Assembly: GCF_001274785.1 (NCBI RefSeq)
Contig: NZ_LHPI01000019.1
Span: 62,001-126,000, forward strand
Direction: 5' to 3'
Source of the DNA: Vibrio hepatarius
Lineage (GTDB): Bacteria; Pseudomonadota; Gammaproteobacteria; Enterobacterales; Vibrionaceae
Length of the DNA: 64,000 nt
Both the position numbers and the translations under genes were made by a program. Position 1 is the stretch's first letter; every line of letters starts with the position of its first letter. The notes beneath the pieces are model-generated. The model searched no databases, was not told the DNA's origin, and saw only the letters and a program-made list of their open reading frames with translations. Shown here in pieces: positions 27,028 through 35,632 of the stretch.

Positions 27028-29532
27028 CTATACGACGCTTTCGGCTGAGAAGACCGATTCTAGAGTCGAATTAAGCGCATCTTTGGTGGCTGGTTTAGAC
27101 AAACGCCCGTCCATCAACTCGCCGATTTTAGCCAGATCTTCTTCAGCGGCTTCGCCTGAAAGCGCAATAATCGGGATGGCAGGGAACGACTTCTTAATGA
27201 TTTCCGCCGCTTCAAAACCATCCATTACTGGCATCTGAATGTCCATAAAGATTAGGTCAATCGGGTTGTTTTGAATAATCTCAATCGCCACTTTACCGTT
27301 GTTGGCAAGAACTACTCCGTAGCCCAATTGTTCGAGATAAAGTTTAACTAGGGCGCGTTGCACTTCTTTGTCATCAACTACCAAAATCATCTGGTTTTTG
27401 CTCACAGGTGCTTGTTTGCTTGATGAAGTGACAACAGGTTGTACTGGCGATGCTGGTGTCTCTATTTGTTCACGTTGAACATTCGCTAAACTGATATTGC
27501 TGATTGGGAAGGCGAGAACAAATTCGGTGTAGTGACCTTCTTGAGAAAAACAGCGTATAGAACCACCAAACGACTTCATAACGCGTTTACAGTAACCTAA
27601 GCCCAAGCCACTACCACCACTTTTATTATGACTAAAGAAGTCATCAAAAATGCGAGCAAGCAGCACTTCGGGAATGCCCGGGCCCGTATCACGAACAATG
27701 ATCTTATTCTCGAACTCGTCGGCTTCGGTACGAATTTCAACTGTACTTTCAGGGAAAGAATCAAAGTAATAGACCGCGTTGCGCAGCAGGTTAAACATCA
27801 CGAAGTTAAACAAGGTCTCATTGATGTTGGCGACAAAGTCGTGCTCTAAATGAACATGCACACGTTGCGCGTCTGATTCTTTGTCAAAGCCATATAAAGT
27901 GACCGCGTTTTGAATAGTGGTTCTCATCGAAATAGGCTCAACCGGCTCTAACTCCAATGAAGACGAGTTGACTTCACGCAGAATGATGTCGATTAACTGA
28001 CGACCACGAGTAATCGCGTGTTTGCCTTTGACGACATGCTGCGAGAGCTGATGGTACGGTGCGGAATTGGCTAAGTTCTCGCTCAATGATTCAAATTCAA
28101 GTTGAACTTGTGCAAGCGGGTTTCTCATCTCATGAGCGATGGAGTTTGCCAGCGCTTGTGCTTGTCGCAGCTTCTGATCGTAGTTGATGTGAACCTGAAC
28201 TTTTTTCAGTACGCGCTCAAGTGCTTTGAGCTCCTCATAAGAGAATGTCACGCCAGCCAGTTTATGGCTTGAAACCAACACGTGAGACAGTTTGTTTTTA
28301 CTCTCGTAAATTGGCAACACCAGCGCAGATTGAGTTTGGTGCATGCTACTGTGCAACTCTGAAAGTTCTTCAGTCGTTGATTGTTCAAGTTTGTCTTCCA
28401 GCTCATCAAGCACGAGAGGTGTAGAGTTAGTTTCAAAGTAGCTACGGAATTTACTCGCACCTTGATAATCATCAAGCAGTTTCAGTTTATCGCTTGGTAC
28501 GCCTAAGTATTGGGCGAGAGTGTCCATTGCTGCAGTGGGTGAGTACTGAAACTGGCTCTCCAATCGCGCGATTTTGTCGGTAGGAGAGAGCGCATTACCA
28601 TACAACACATAGTTGACCAGTACTTTAAGTCTTTTAAAGCAGAGTGGCCAAGTCACACCAACAAACATTGATGTCGCTAAAATCGACATCGTGGTGACCA
28701 CAAAGTAGCGATCTAATAGCAAGATAAGCCCTGTGTAAACGGTCGCAGTGAGAGTCACGGTTAGCGAGACTGCACACATGTGGCGCAGGCTATAAAAGCG
28801 CGACGCCAGGATCGCGTAGCCCATGAAGATCATTTCGCTGATTGAGAGCGCTGGTGGCAACCAAGTAAGCGAGAAATCGTTAAACACATAGGTGAAGCCA
28901 AGTTGTATCACCGCCGTAGAGCACATGAAAATCGTCATACCGAGAATCATGTAGTTGATTCGTGTGCGGCGGATTCGACTGGCGCTCCCACGAATCGAGA
29001 ACAAGTTGATAAACGATAAAACAACCAGCACGGTCAGGCCTAAGAAAAACGGTTTAGTGTATTCACCAAAATCGAGCACAAATTGGCTAGGCCCATCGAT
29101 TGATACGCCTTTAATGGTTAAATCTGGTAGCAAGTTCCATGTTAGGCAGAGCAGAATGGTCGCATTGGAGATAAAACTCTGAATGAAAAACGGCTTGGTT
29201 TGTGTGTAATGAGTTTTCAGTTTGACGGTAAAGAAATACGCCGAGCTAAATGCAAGCAGCGCAGAGAGGTTTGCCACTAAAGCCATAATCTTGGCTGAAT
29301 GCTCACCAAACTCGACCAAGTATCCGGTGTGGAAATACGCATTACTCATAATCCAAACGAACAGGCCAAACGTGTAACTGATGTAGTAGCTGTAAGACTT
29401 GATACTTTTGGAACCGTATTGGCGGTTCATTGAGGTACAGAAATACCCCGCCCAAACGAAAACGAGTATTCCCGTGAGGATAAGAACGATAGCTTTAGGG
29501 TAAAGCAGGTGCTCAAGTAGTGAATTAAGCAT
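27028..29532 (-). CDS. luxN: LuxN-type hybrid histidine kinase, acyl-homoserine-lactone receptor
   Basis: 834 residues. The N-terminal half (about 1-300) is a multi-span sensor; its segments YFHTGYL, GPSQFVLDFG, INYMILGM and SLTWLPPALSISEMIFMGYAILASRFYSL match V. harveyi LuxN closely. Then follow an HK core with phospho-acceptor H467 in SIAHEMRNPLAQVQLEF, N-box, G1 DTGPGIPE and G2 SGLGLGYC, and a receiver with D764 in LIFMDIQMPVMDGF. In the known pathway LuxN phosphorylates LuxU/LuxO at low signal and acts as phosphatase when its lactone is bound. Overlaps luxM by eight bases. Confidence 0.93.
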   Translation of the reverse strand: MLNSLLEHLLYPKAIVLILTGILVFVWAGYFCTSMNRQYGSKSIKSYSYYISYTFGLFVWIMSNAYFHTGYLVEFGEHSAKIMALVANLSALLAFSSAYFFTVKLKTHYTQTKPFFIQSFISNATILLCLTWNLLPDLTIKGVSIDGPSQFVLDFGEYTKPFFLGLTVLVVLSFINLFSIRGSASRIRRTRINYMILGMTIFMCSTAVIQLGFTYVFNDFSLTWLPPALSISEMIFMGYAILASRFYSLRHMCAVSLTVTLTATVYTGLILLLDRYFVVTTMSILATSMFVGVTWPLCFKRLKVLVNYVLYGNALSPTDKIARLESQFQYSPTAAMDTLAQYLGVPSDKLKLLDDYQGASKFRSYFETNSTPLVLDELEDKLEQSTTEELSELHSSMHQTQSALVLPIYESKNKLSHVLVSSHKLAGVTFSYEELKALERVLKKVQVHINYDQKLRQAQALANSIAHEMRNPLAQVQLEFESLSENLANSAPYHQLSQHVVKGKHAITRGRQLIDIILREVNSSSLELEPVEPISMRTTIQNAVTLYGFDKESDAQRVHVHLEHDFVANINETLFNFVMFNLLRNAVYYFDSFPESTVEIRTEADEFENKIIVRDTGPGIPEVLLARIFDDFFSHNKSGGSGLGLGYCKRVMKSFGGSIRCFSQEGHYTEFVLAFPISNISLANVQREQIETPASPVQPVVTSSSKQAPVSKNQMILVVDDKEVQRALVKLYLEQLGYGVVLANNGKVAIEIIQNNPIDLIFMDIQMPVMDGFEAAEIIKKSFPAIPIIALSGEAAEEDLAKIGELMDGRLSKPATKDALNSTLESVFSAESVV

Positions 29533-30802
29533 GATTCACTCCCTGCTGTTTTTGGCTTCTCTGTTTCATTTGAGTAAAGGCGAGAGATTTGTAACGTTTG
29601 AAATCACAACGGGTCAGTTCTTCGTTAAGGCGTGGAATCACCCACAGGCCTTTATGAGTTGGGTTTTCGGAACCAGAAATATGGTTGTAAACCAAAGGAC
29701 AAAAGGCGTCATTAGGCAGACTGGCATAAAACTGAATCATCAATGGTTGCTCGATAACAACGAACGCTAATTGTAAACTGCGTTCAACGAGTCTTTGCAT
29801 CAACCGCTTTTGCGATAGGTACAAATAGAAAAGCTTCTGAGCGGTGGTTCCGCTAACGGTAAGGCGAATAATCTCACAACAAGCTTGCTGATTAGACATA
29901 TTCTGCCACAACCAAGTGTCGAGGTGTTTCACGTTGCTATTGTCTATGTTCTTGGTCGAGTTTAACAGCTTTCTTTCTTGCAAAACTCGCAAAGGCTGTT
30001 GCGACGTTGACGTGCTCCATTGTGACGTCTGGAAAAAAGGCGAGAAGTAAAGCCACTCGTAGGCAGTATGGTGTGGATTTACTCTCGCACTGGAGACAAG
30101 GATAGGGTAGTCGCTACCACTTGGTTTGGCAGTTAAAAGAAAATGCGTGCCACAAGCGGAAAGCTCAAGGTGATTAAGCACTTCATACCAACGCTGTTGT
30201 AGGACAAAGGTCGATAAATTGATCATCATGATCGCATCTGGCAGAGTCACTGGCTTGGAATAATGCAAAGTATAATAAAGCTGCATAGATGACTGCACAT
30301 CGTCAACCAGCTCGTCCTGATAGATTTGCTCGTCCAGTGACAGCAGAGGCTGAAACTGGTCAACCGTTTCCGTTTCGATACTTTCGCTGCTCAGTTGATT
30401 GTACTTACGCATCAGCTTCCATAGTAGGAAGTAACACCATGCTTCAGCCCAATTATTAAATAAGCTAAGTGCAGAATGTTCCAGCTTTGACCAGAGTGTT
30501 GGCCAGTGGCTAGGGTGGCTGCGCAATGAGTGTTGGAAAGCAAGAGAGTTAATTTGATAGGCGATCGTTTCATTCGCCATGTCTGGATAGCGGGCATGAA
30601 AAACCTTCAAACGATCCGTAAGGACTTGTTTGAAAAAGGAGTGACTGTCTGTACCAAACTGATGATGAATTTCAGTAAATAAGGCGACCGCGCTTTGAGA
30701 GGTATTCGCATCCATGTAAGCGCTTTTCTCAATCCATGCCATTTGACGAAATTTGTGTTTATTATTTTCTCCTAATACTAGGTTGATCGATTGAATACGC
30801 AA
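29525..30802 (-). CDS. luxM: LuxM-family acyl-homoserine-lactone synthase
   Basis: 425 residues, a little longer than V. harveyi LuxM. It belongs to the LuxM/AinS/VanM group, unrelated to LuxI, which makes homoserine lactones from SAM and acyl donors. Recognised by its N-terminus (MRIQSINLVLGENNKHKFRQMAWIEKSAYM), the central LHYSKPVTLPDAIMMINLSTFVLQQRWYEVL block and its position directly upstream of luxN. The signal made (3-hydroxy-C4 in V. harveyi, six-carbon lactones in V. anguillarum) cannot be read from sequence. Confidence 0.88.
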   Translation of the reverse strand: MRIQSINLVLGENNKHKFRQMAWIEKSAYMDANTSQSAVALFTEIHHQFGTDSHSFFKQVLTDRLKVFHARYPDMANETIAYQINSLAFQHSLRSHPSHWPTLWSKLEHSALSLFNNWAEAWCYFLLWKLMRKYNQLSSESIETETVDQFQPLLSLDEQIYQDELVDDVQSSMQLYYTLHYSKPVTLPDAIMMINLSTFVLQQRWYEVLNHLELSACGTHFLLTAKPSGSDYPILVSSARVNPHHTAYEWLYFSPFFQTSQWSTSTSQQPLRVLQERKLLNSTKNIDNSNVKHLDTWLWQNMSNQQACCEIIRLTVSGTTAQKLFYLYLSQKRLMQRLVERSLQLAFVVIEQPLMIQFYASLPNDAFCPLVYNHISGSENPTHKGLWVIPRLNEELTRCDFKRYKSLAFTQMKQRSQKQQGVNHA

Positions 30803-31262
30803 ATGATTTTATAAAAAATCCCATTAAGCTCACTAATATTGTCGCATAGGCAGCAAATACGACGGGGGAGTATGTTTACTCAACCACGTTCTTATGAGCG
30901 TGTTCACAGCTTGAATTGAGCGACTAATCAGCCTAACCAACTGATTTAAAGGCAAATGCGATCAATAAATGACGATTCAGTCCAAAGTTTAGATTTTTAT
31001 ATCGATAAATTTGTCAATTTGGCTTAATTTACTGAAATTTAAAGCTAAAACTTGGTTGTTTAGTGATGAAATAGCGTTGCAACAACGCGAAATTACGCAT
31101 GTTTTCGCTATAAATCTTATACATTAAATAAAAAAGTTGGCGAAAATCATAACGTTGGCATACACTTTCCAAAGTACGGCTGATATGTTGTTGATTGGCC
31201 TGCGAAAGTTCAGGTGTCACCTGTCTGGTGGCAAGGTTTAACACAGCTTTGAGGAAAGTTTT
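30803..31262. other. Divergent control region luxM / ihfA
   Basis: 460 bases, A/T-rich, no credible gene (a minus-strand frame at 31029-31310 runs into ihfA and has no family likeness or good ribosome site). It holds the luxM promoter region, a LuxR-type operator at 30999-31020 and the ihfA promoter and leader. Confidence 0.65.
30999..31020. promoter_or_regulatory. LuxR/OpaR/HapR-type operator upstream of luxM
   Basis: The 22-base stretch has core GATAAATTTGTCAAT and agrees at 17 of 22 positions with the Vibrio master quorum regulator consensus (core TTGATAAATTTATCAA). It lies about 200 bases before the luxM start and 240 before ihfA. LuxR is known to repress luxMN in V. harveyi, so an autoregulatory site here is expected. 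Confidence 0.65.
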
Positions 31263-31559
31263 ATGGCGCTCACAAAGGCCGATTTGGCTGAGAACCTGTT
31301 TGAGCAGCACGGATTCAGCAAGCGGGATGCCAAGGAAACGGTTGAGGCGTTTTTCGAAGAGATTCGTAAAGCACTAGAAAGTGGCGAACAGGTAAAACTG
31401 TCTGGCTTTGGTAATTTCGATCTCCGTGATAAAAATGAACGCCCTGGTCGAAACCCAAAAACTGGTGAAGACATTCCTATCAGTGCTCGACGTGTAGTTA
31501 CCTTCCGTCCTGGTCAAAAACTGAAAGCACGTGTAGAGAACATTAAAGTTAACGATTAA
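31263..31559 (+). CDS. ihfA: Integration host factor subunit alpha
   Basis: 98 residues, nearly identical to E. coli IhfA in key regions: MALTKADLAENLFEQ, the FGNFDLRDKNERPGRNPKTGEDIPISARRVVTFRPGQKLK DNA-binding arms with the intercalating proline. It bends DNA as a heterodimer with IhfB. Here it stands alone; in E. coli it follows pheT. Confidence 0.97.
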   Translation: MALTKADLAENLFEQHGFSKRDAKETVEAFFEEIRKALESGEQVKLSGFGNFDLRDKNERPGRNPKTGEDIPISARRVVTFRPGQKLKARVENIKVND

Positions 31560-31617
31560 TGCTGCTTTTAAGCTTTAATCTGAAGGTCTACTTGACGATT
31601 CAGCTTTAGACTACAAA

Positions 31618-31646
31618 AAAACACCCAAGTCATGCTTGGGTGTTTG
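31618..31646. terminator. Bidirectional terminator between ihfA and yciU
   Basis: AACACCCAAG / CTTGGGTGTT stem, five-base loop, with an A-run before and T-rich sequence after. Confidence 0.82.
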
Positions 31647-31661
31647 TGTTTCTGGACTGTG

Positions 31662-31982
31662 TTAATCACGCTTCCAAAGAATGTGACAGAATTTATTTTC
31701 TGGGTCTCGGCTTACCAGTAGGCGAGCAAAGACATCATCCAGCACATCATCTTCTTCGTTAACTAAACCAACGCGAACTTCTGCATAGATTTCCTTATCT
31801 ACTTCAAACCCCACGTGACCGTTCCAGTCATCGCCTGTTTCAACCAGCTCTGCAGCTCCGCGTTCTTCAAACTGTGCAGTAAAGATGATCACGTCTGCAG
31901 CTTCTAGATTGTCCGGTGCCATCTCTAGAAAGATGTCGTAAGCGGTGTCGATGGTGTCGTCGTAAGAAATCAAATCAGACAT
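31662..31982 (-). CDS. yciU: YciU family (HI1450-type) putative double-stranded DNA mimic
   Basis: 106 residues, very acidic, matching E. coli YciU (TIDTAYDIFLEMAPDNLEAADVIIFTAQFEERGAAEL, DVFARLLVSRDPENKFCHILWKRD). The surface charge of this DUF440 family resembles DNA; the partner in HI1450 is thought to be an HU-type protein. The start lies two bases after the efpL stop, so the two are one operon. Confidence 0.92.
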   Translation of the reverse strand: MSDLISYDDTIDTAYDIFLEMAPDNLEAADVIIFTAQFEERGAAELVETGDDWNGHVGFEVDKEIYAEVRVGLVNEEDDVLDDVFARLLVSRDPENKFCHILWKRD

Positions 31983-31984
31983 AA

Positions 31985-32551
31985 TTAAGCGCGGCTCATG
32001 TATTTTCGTTCAGTAGTATTGATGATGATACGGTCACCCGTTGCAATGTACTCAGGTACTTGAACAGTCAGGCCAGTAGCAAAACGTGCAGGTTTTGTAC
32101 GAGCAGACGCTGACGCACCTTTGATTGATGGATCCGTCTCTTCGATTACAAGTTCAACAGAAGCAGGTAGTTCGATGCCTACAGCAGTGCCGTTTACTAG
32201 GATGATGTGCAAGCCTTGAATATCTTCAGTGATGAAAAGTAAATCGTCTTCAATTTCTTCTTTCTTGAACGTGTATTGAGTGTAATCTTCGTTGTCCATG
32301 AAGATGTACTCGTCACCGTCTACGTAAGAGAATGAAGAAGCGCGTTTGAACATGTCAACGGTTTCTAGTACGTCGTCAGACTTGAAACGTTCGTCAACAC
32401 GAGCGCCTGTCGATAGGTCAGTACAGCGTAGCTTGTAGATTTTTGCGCCGCCACGGCCGCCTGGAGTCGTTACTTCGATATCTTTGATTAGTAGTGTTTT
32501 ACCATTAGATTCAATGGCAAAACCTTTTTTCAGCTCACTTGCCTTAGGCAT
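31985..32551 (-). CDS. yeiP: Elongation factor P-like protein EfpL (YeiP)
   Basis: 188 residues, three beta-barrel domains as in EF-P. The domain I tip reads TTPGGRGGAKIY with Arg33 at its apex, rather than the modified Lys of true EF-P; this is the EfpL/YeiP hallmark. It relieves ribosome stalling on proline-containing and some other motifs. The EF-P C-terminal signature appears as VQVPEYIATGDRIIINTTERKYMSR. First gene of a pair with yciU. Confidence 0.95.
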   Translation of the reverse strand: MPKASELKKGFAIESNGKTLLIKDIEVTTPGGRGGAKIYKLRCTDLSTGARVDERFKSDDVLETVDMFKRASSFSYVDGDEYIFMDNEDYTQYTFKKEEIEDDLLFITEDIQGLHIILVNGTAVGIELPASVELVIEETDPSIKGASASARTKPARFATGLTVQVPEYIATGDRIIINTTERKYMSRA

Positions 32552-32680
32552 GAACGTCTTCCTTTGTATGGTATTAAATCAGGGCATTATATACCTAGGT
32601 GTAATCAGAAGGAATATCTTGATTCGTACTCAGTGCTGAGAGAACATAAGCAGATTCGTAATATCTGCATTCATGGCTAA

Positions 32681-33448
32681 ATGTCTCTTTCTACTATCGA
32701 TCCCAAGCAACCTTTCCAGTCGCAGTACCAACCTGCCATCGATGATCTTTTGCGTTTTTTAAAAGGAGGTTTGGGTGCAAATCTTCATAGCGTCTATCTT
32801 TATGGTAGTGTTGCGCGCAAAGTTGCTCAGCCGGGGAAATCGAATTTAGACGTTATCGTTGTGACGAACCAATCGTTTTCTGACTCGCGCACGGCGCTAT
32901 TGAACTCGATTAAGTGGCGTTTTCAAAAAAGTTATCCGTTTATCACTGAAGTTTCATTTAAATGCGCTTTGGTGAGTGAAATCGCGAGCTTGGAGAGTAT
33001 TTTTTCATGGGGATTCCAGCTTCGTCATTGTGCGGTGTGTGTTTTTGGCGAAGACTTGTCACAGTGCTTTGGGGATTACGAGCCGAGTTGGGAAATTGCC
33101 AAACACTGGAATATGGACGTTGAAGATTGGATAGCGGTCTATCGCTATCGAATTGTGAAAGCGGATAAGGACACGGAGCAAATTAAAGCGCAGAAAATCA
33201 TCGCAAAGAAGTTGCTCAGAGCTAGCTACTCTCTCGTTATGTACCGAGACAAGCAATGGTTTGACGATCCGATTGAATGTGGTCAGCAGTTTTTGCGTTA
33301 CTACCCAGAGAAGAAAATCGAGATAGAACGTTTAGGTATCTTGTTGTCTGGTCGCCTTATCGCCAAGCGTTCAGTTATTGGTATCCTCGATGGGTATGGA
33401 GACTGGTTGGTAACCCAGTACAAAAAGACAGAATTCAAAATAGGCTAA
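32681..33448 (+). CDS. Nucleotidyltransferase-fold protein with altered metal site
   Basis: 255 residues. The N-terminal pol-beta-like NTase motif YGSVARKVAQPGKSNLDVIVV (G42-S43, then S54-N55-L56-D57) departs from the usual GS-x(10)-D-x-D: the first metal-binding Asp is Asn55. A helical C-terminal region (about 150-255) follows, as in MNT-type or aminoglycoside-type NTases. It could be a weak or inactive enzyme or a regulator. No toxin-antitoxin partner is visible; the next gene, 81 bases on, is an EIIC-EAL protein. Function not assigned. Confidence 0.72.
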   Translation: MSLSTIDPKQPFQSQYQPAIDDLLRFLKGGLGANLHSVYLYGSVARKVAQPGKSNLDVIVVTNQSFSDSRTALLNSIKWRFQKSYPFITEVSFKCALVSEIASLESIFSWGFQLRHCAVCVFGEDLSQCFGDYEPSWEIAKHWNMDVEDWIAVYRYRIVKADKDTEQIKAQKIIAKKLLRASYSLVMYRDKQWFDDPIECGQQFLRYYPEKKIEIERLGILLSGRLIAKRSVIGILDGYGDWLVTQYKKTEFKIG

Positions 33449-33529
33449 GTTACCGAAATCTAGTTGTTTTTTTACTCACTTAATTATCAGTTGTGCTAGC
33501 TTTATAAGAGAACCCATGAGGGGGCTAGT

Positions 33530-35632
33530 ATGGATATTGAGCCTAATAAACACCCAGATTTATATGAGTCTATTAAATTAAGATTTAAACGCTGCGTGTT
33601 TGCTTCACTTCAAGCGATTAGGGATGGCATGATCTGGCTAATCCCTTGTTTGATGCTTTCTTCTTTTGCCCTGTTTTTTGCCAGTATCGGTGAGTTTGCG
33701 ACAGGAAACAGAGCGGCTTGGATTGAACAACTCTATTCACTTCATGGTGCGATAGCTGACTTCTTTCCTTACTTGATGACAGCCGCCATCTCCTACGTTT
33801 TAGCGATGCAATGGCGTCTGCCAAGGCCACCTGTAATGTTGTTAATGGTGGTGTTTCTTCTCACTGTGACTCAGATTTTACCCTCTGCGGTAATGCTGAA
33901 GACGTTCCAAATCGTGATTGCGATTACCACCCCAATTTATGCGGTACCAGTGTTAGCTAAATTGCTGCAAATCGACGCGCTAAAACTTACATCAACCGAC
34001 AGTGCTGGGAGAATCGTTAAAGAATCTCTCAACTTTGTTATCCCGTCTATTCTCACCTTTGTTGCGGTGCTATCGGTTAACTATGCCATCGTTGGAATGA
34101 GCAGCAGTATTAACGTTCTTGATTACATATCAGTGGACTACGCCAATCAGCCGACCATGTTTGGTGTTGTGTTCGCTGCGTTAAATTCGGTTATCTGGTT
34201 TTTTGGTGTCCACGGTTACTATGCTTTGCTGCCGATGGTTGACCTGTTGCAAGAGGCAAGCAATCTCAATCAAGCGACGATTCTCGCAGGCGGGCAGGTG
34301 GTTTATGACATGAATCTGTCCTTTATGGGTTCGTTTGTGTTTATCGGCGGCAGCGGTGCGACTTTTTCTCTGGTGATGGCGTTGTTATGGTTTTCAGACC
34401 AACGTAGCCTTAGGTTGCTTGCTTTGGCGAGCATTCCAATTGGCTTGCTGAACATTAATGAAATCTTGCTGTTCGGCTTACCGATCATTTTAAATCCGCG
34501 TCTTTTCTGGCCGTTTTTAATCGTACCGATTGTTAACGTGCTAACGAGTATGTCAGCGGTGTCACTCGGATTGGTGCCTTCACCCTCGGTGTCGGTACCA
34601 TTTAACAGCCCAATTTTGCTTAACGCTTGGATGGCGACAGACGGAGCGATGTCAGCGGTGTTGTTGCAATTGCTCAATATCGGCGTGGGAACATTGTTGT
34701 ATATACCTACGGTAAGAGCATTGAATGCCAGCATGTCAAAGGGCGATATCCACTTGTCAGTTTTCGACACAACCTATTCTCGGCGACAAGAAGAGGCTGA
34801 GATGTTAACGGATGATCCGATCGCGCGTGCGCAAATTAAAGAGAAAGACAACTTGCTGGTGGAAAAACAGCTGGTGATCATCGGCCAACGAGACTTTTGT
34901 TTAGAGTATCAACCGCAAGTGTGTCCAAATACCGGTAAAACGGTCGGTTGTGAAGCGCTGATTCGCTCGATTGATTCAAATGGTACCGTCAAATATCCCG
35001 GTACGTTTTTGCCTTGGTTAGAAAAGGCGAAACTAATGAAAGACGTCGACTTGTGGGTGTTTAAACAAGTCATCAAGGATCTGGACAAAATGCAGCAACA
35101 GGGCGTGTTTGTGCCCGTCAGTATTAACGTCTCACCAGATACTCTGATGGACTCTGAGTACTTAGCAAAAATTGAAAAGCTAGTCCGTCCTTATGCAAAC
35201 TATATCCACATTGAAATTACTGAAGATACTCTGTTAGTCGATGAGCAGCGTATCAAAGAGGCGTTCAAATATTTCCATTCGATGGGAATCCCAGTCCATA
35301 TTGATGATTTTGGTACGGGCTACTCGTCCCTGAGTTATTTAAACAAGTTCGATGTTGATGTGATTAAAGTGGACCGCTCGTTTGTGCTATCACTTGAAAA
35401 CGAGAAAGGCGAGAAAGTCTTTAAAAGTATCATGTCGATTGCCAAAGAACTTGAGATGGGTGTGGTGGTTGAAGGTGTAGAAACCGATCAACAGCTCAAT
35501 TTTATCGTTGAAGAAAATGATCCGGTGGCGATTCAGGGATGGTACTACTCCAAATCACTATCGTTGAATCAATTTGTCGAATATGTACTTAAACGAGACT
35601 TAGAACAGGCCGAGCTGAGGCTCGCTCAATGA
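33530..35632 (+). CDS. PTS EIIC-like membrane domain fused to a c-di-GMP phosphodiesterase (EAL)
   Basis: 700 residues. Residues about 25-400 form a lactose/cellobiose-type EIIC permease domain: membrane spans, FFGVHG (224-229) and the NEILLFGLPIILNP stretch (310-323) that corresponds to the EIIC NEP motif with the Pro replaced by Ile. A linker leads to an EAL domain (about 440-695) with all catalytic positions visible: E475 (EAL), N533, E562, D592-D593 (DDFGTG), K613, E648 and Q669. Likely an inner-membrane sugar sensor that degrades c-di-GMP. No EIIA or EIIB genes nearby. The 3' end overlaps polB by 33 bases, converging. Confidence 0.9.
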   Translation: MDIEPNKHPDLYESIKLRFKRCVFASLQAIRDGMIWLIPCLMLSSFALFFASIGEFATGNRAAWIEQLYSLHGAIADFFPYLMTAAISYVLAMQWRLPRPPVMLLMVVFLLTVTQILPSAVMLKTFQIVIAITTPIYAVPVLAKLLQIDALKLTSTDSAGRIVKESLNFVIPSILTFVAVLSVNYAIVGMSSSINVLDYISVDYANQPTMFGVVFAALNSVIWFFGVHGYYALLPMVDLLQEASNLNQATILAGGQVVYDMNLSFMGSFVFIGGSGATFSLVMALLWFSDQRSLRLLALASIPIGLLNINEILLFGLPIILNPRLFWPFLIVPIVNVLTSMSAVSLGLVPSPSVSVPFNSPILLNAWMATDGAMSAVLLQLLNIGVGTLLYIPTVRALNASMSKGDIHLSVFDTTYSRRQEEAEMLTDDPIARAQIKEKDNLLVEKQLVIIGQRDFCLEYQPQVCPNTGKTVGCEALIRSIDSNGTVKYPGTFLPWLEKAKLMKDVDLWVFKQVIKDLDKMQQQGVFVPVSINVSPDTLMDSEYLAKIEKLVRPYANYIHIEITEDTLLVDEQRIKEAFKYFHSMGIPVHIDDFGTGYSSLSYLNKFDVDVIKVDRSFVLSLENEKGEKVFKSIMSIAKELEMGVVVEGVETDQQLNFIVEENDPVAIQGWYYSKSLSLNQFVEYVLKRDLEQAELRLAQ

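Noticed and set aside
31029..31310. 93-codon minus-strand frame between luxM and ihfA
   Set aside because: It runs antisense into the start of ihfA, has no family likeness and no good ribosome site.
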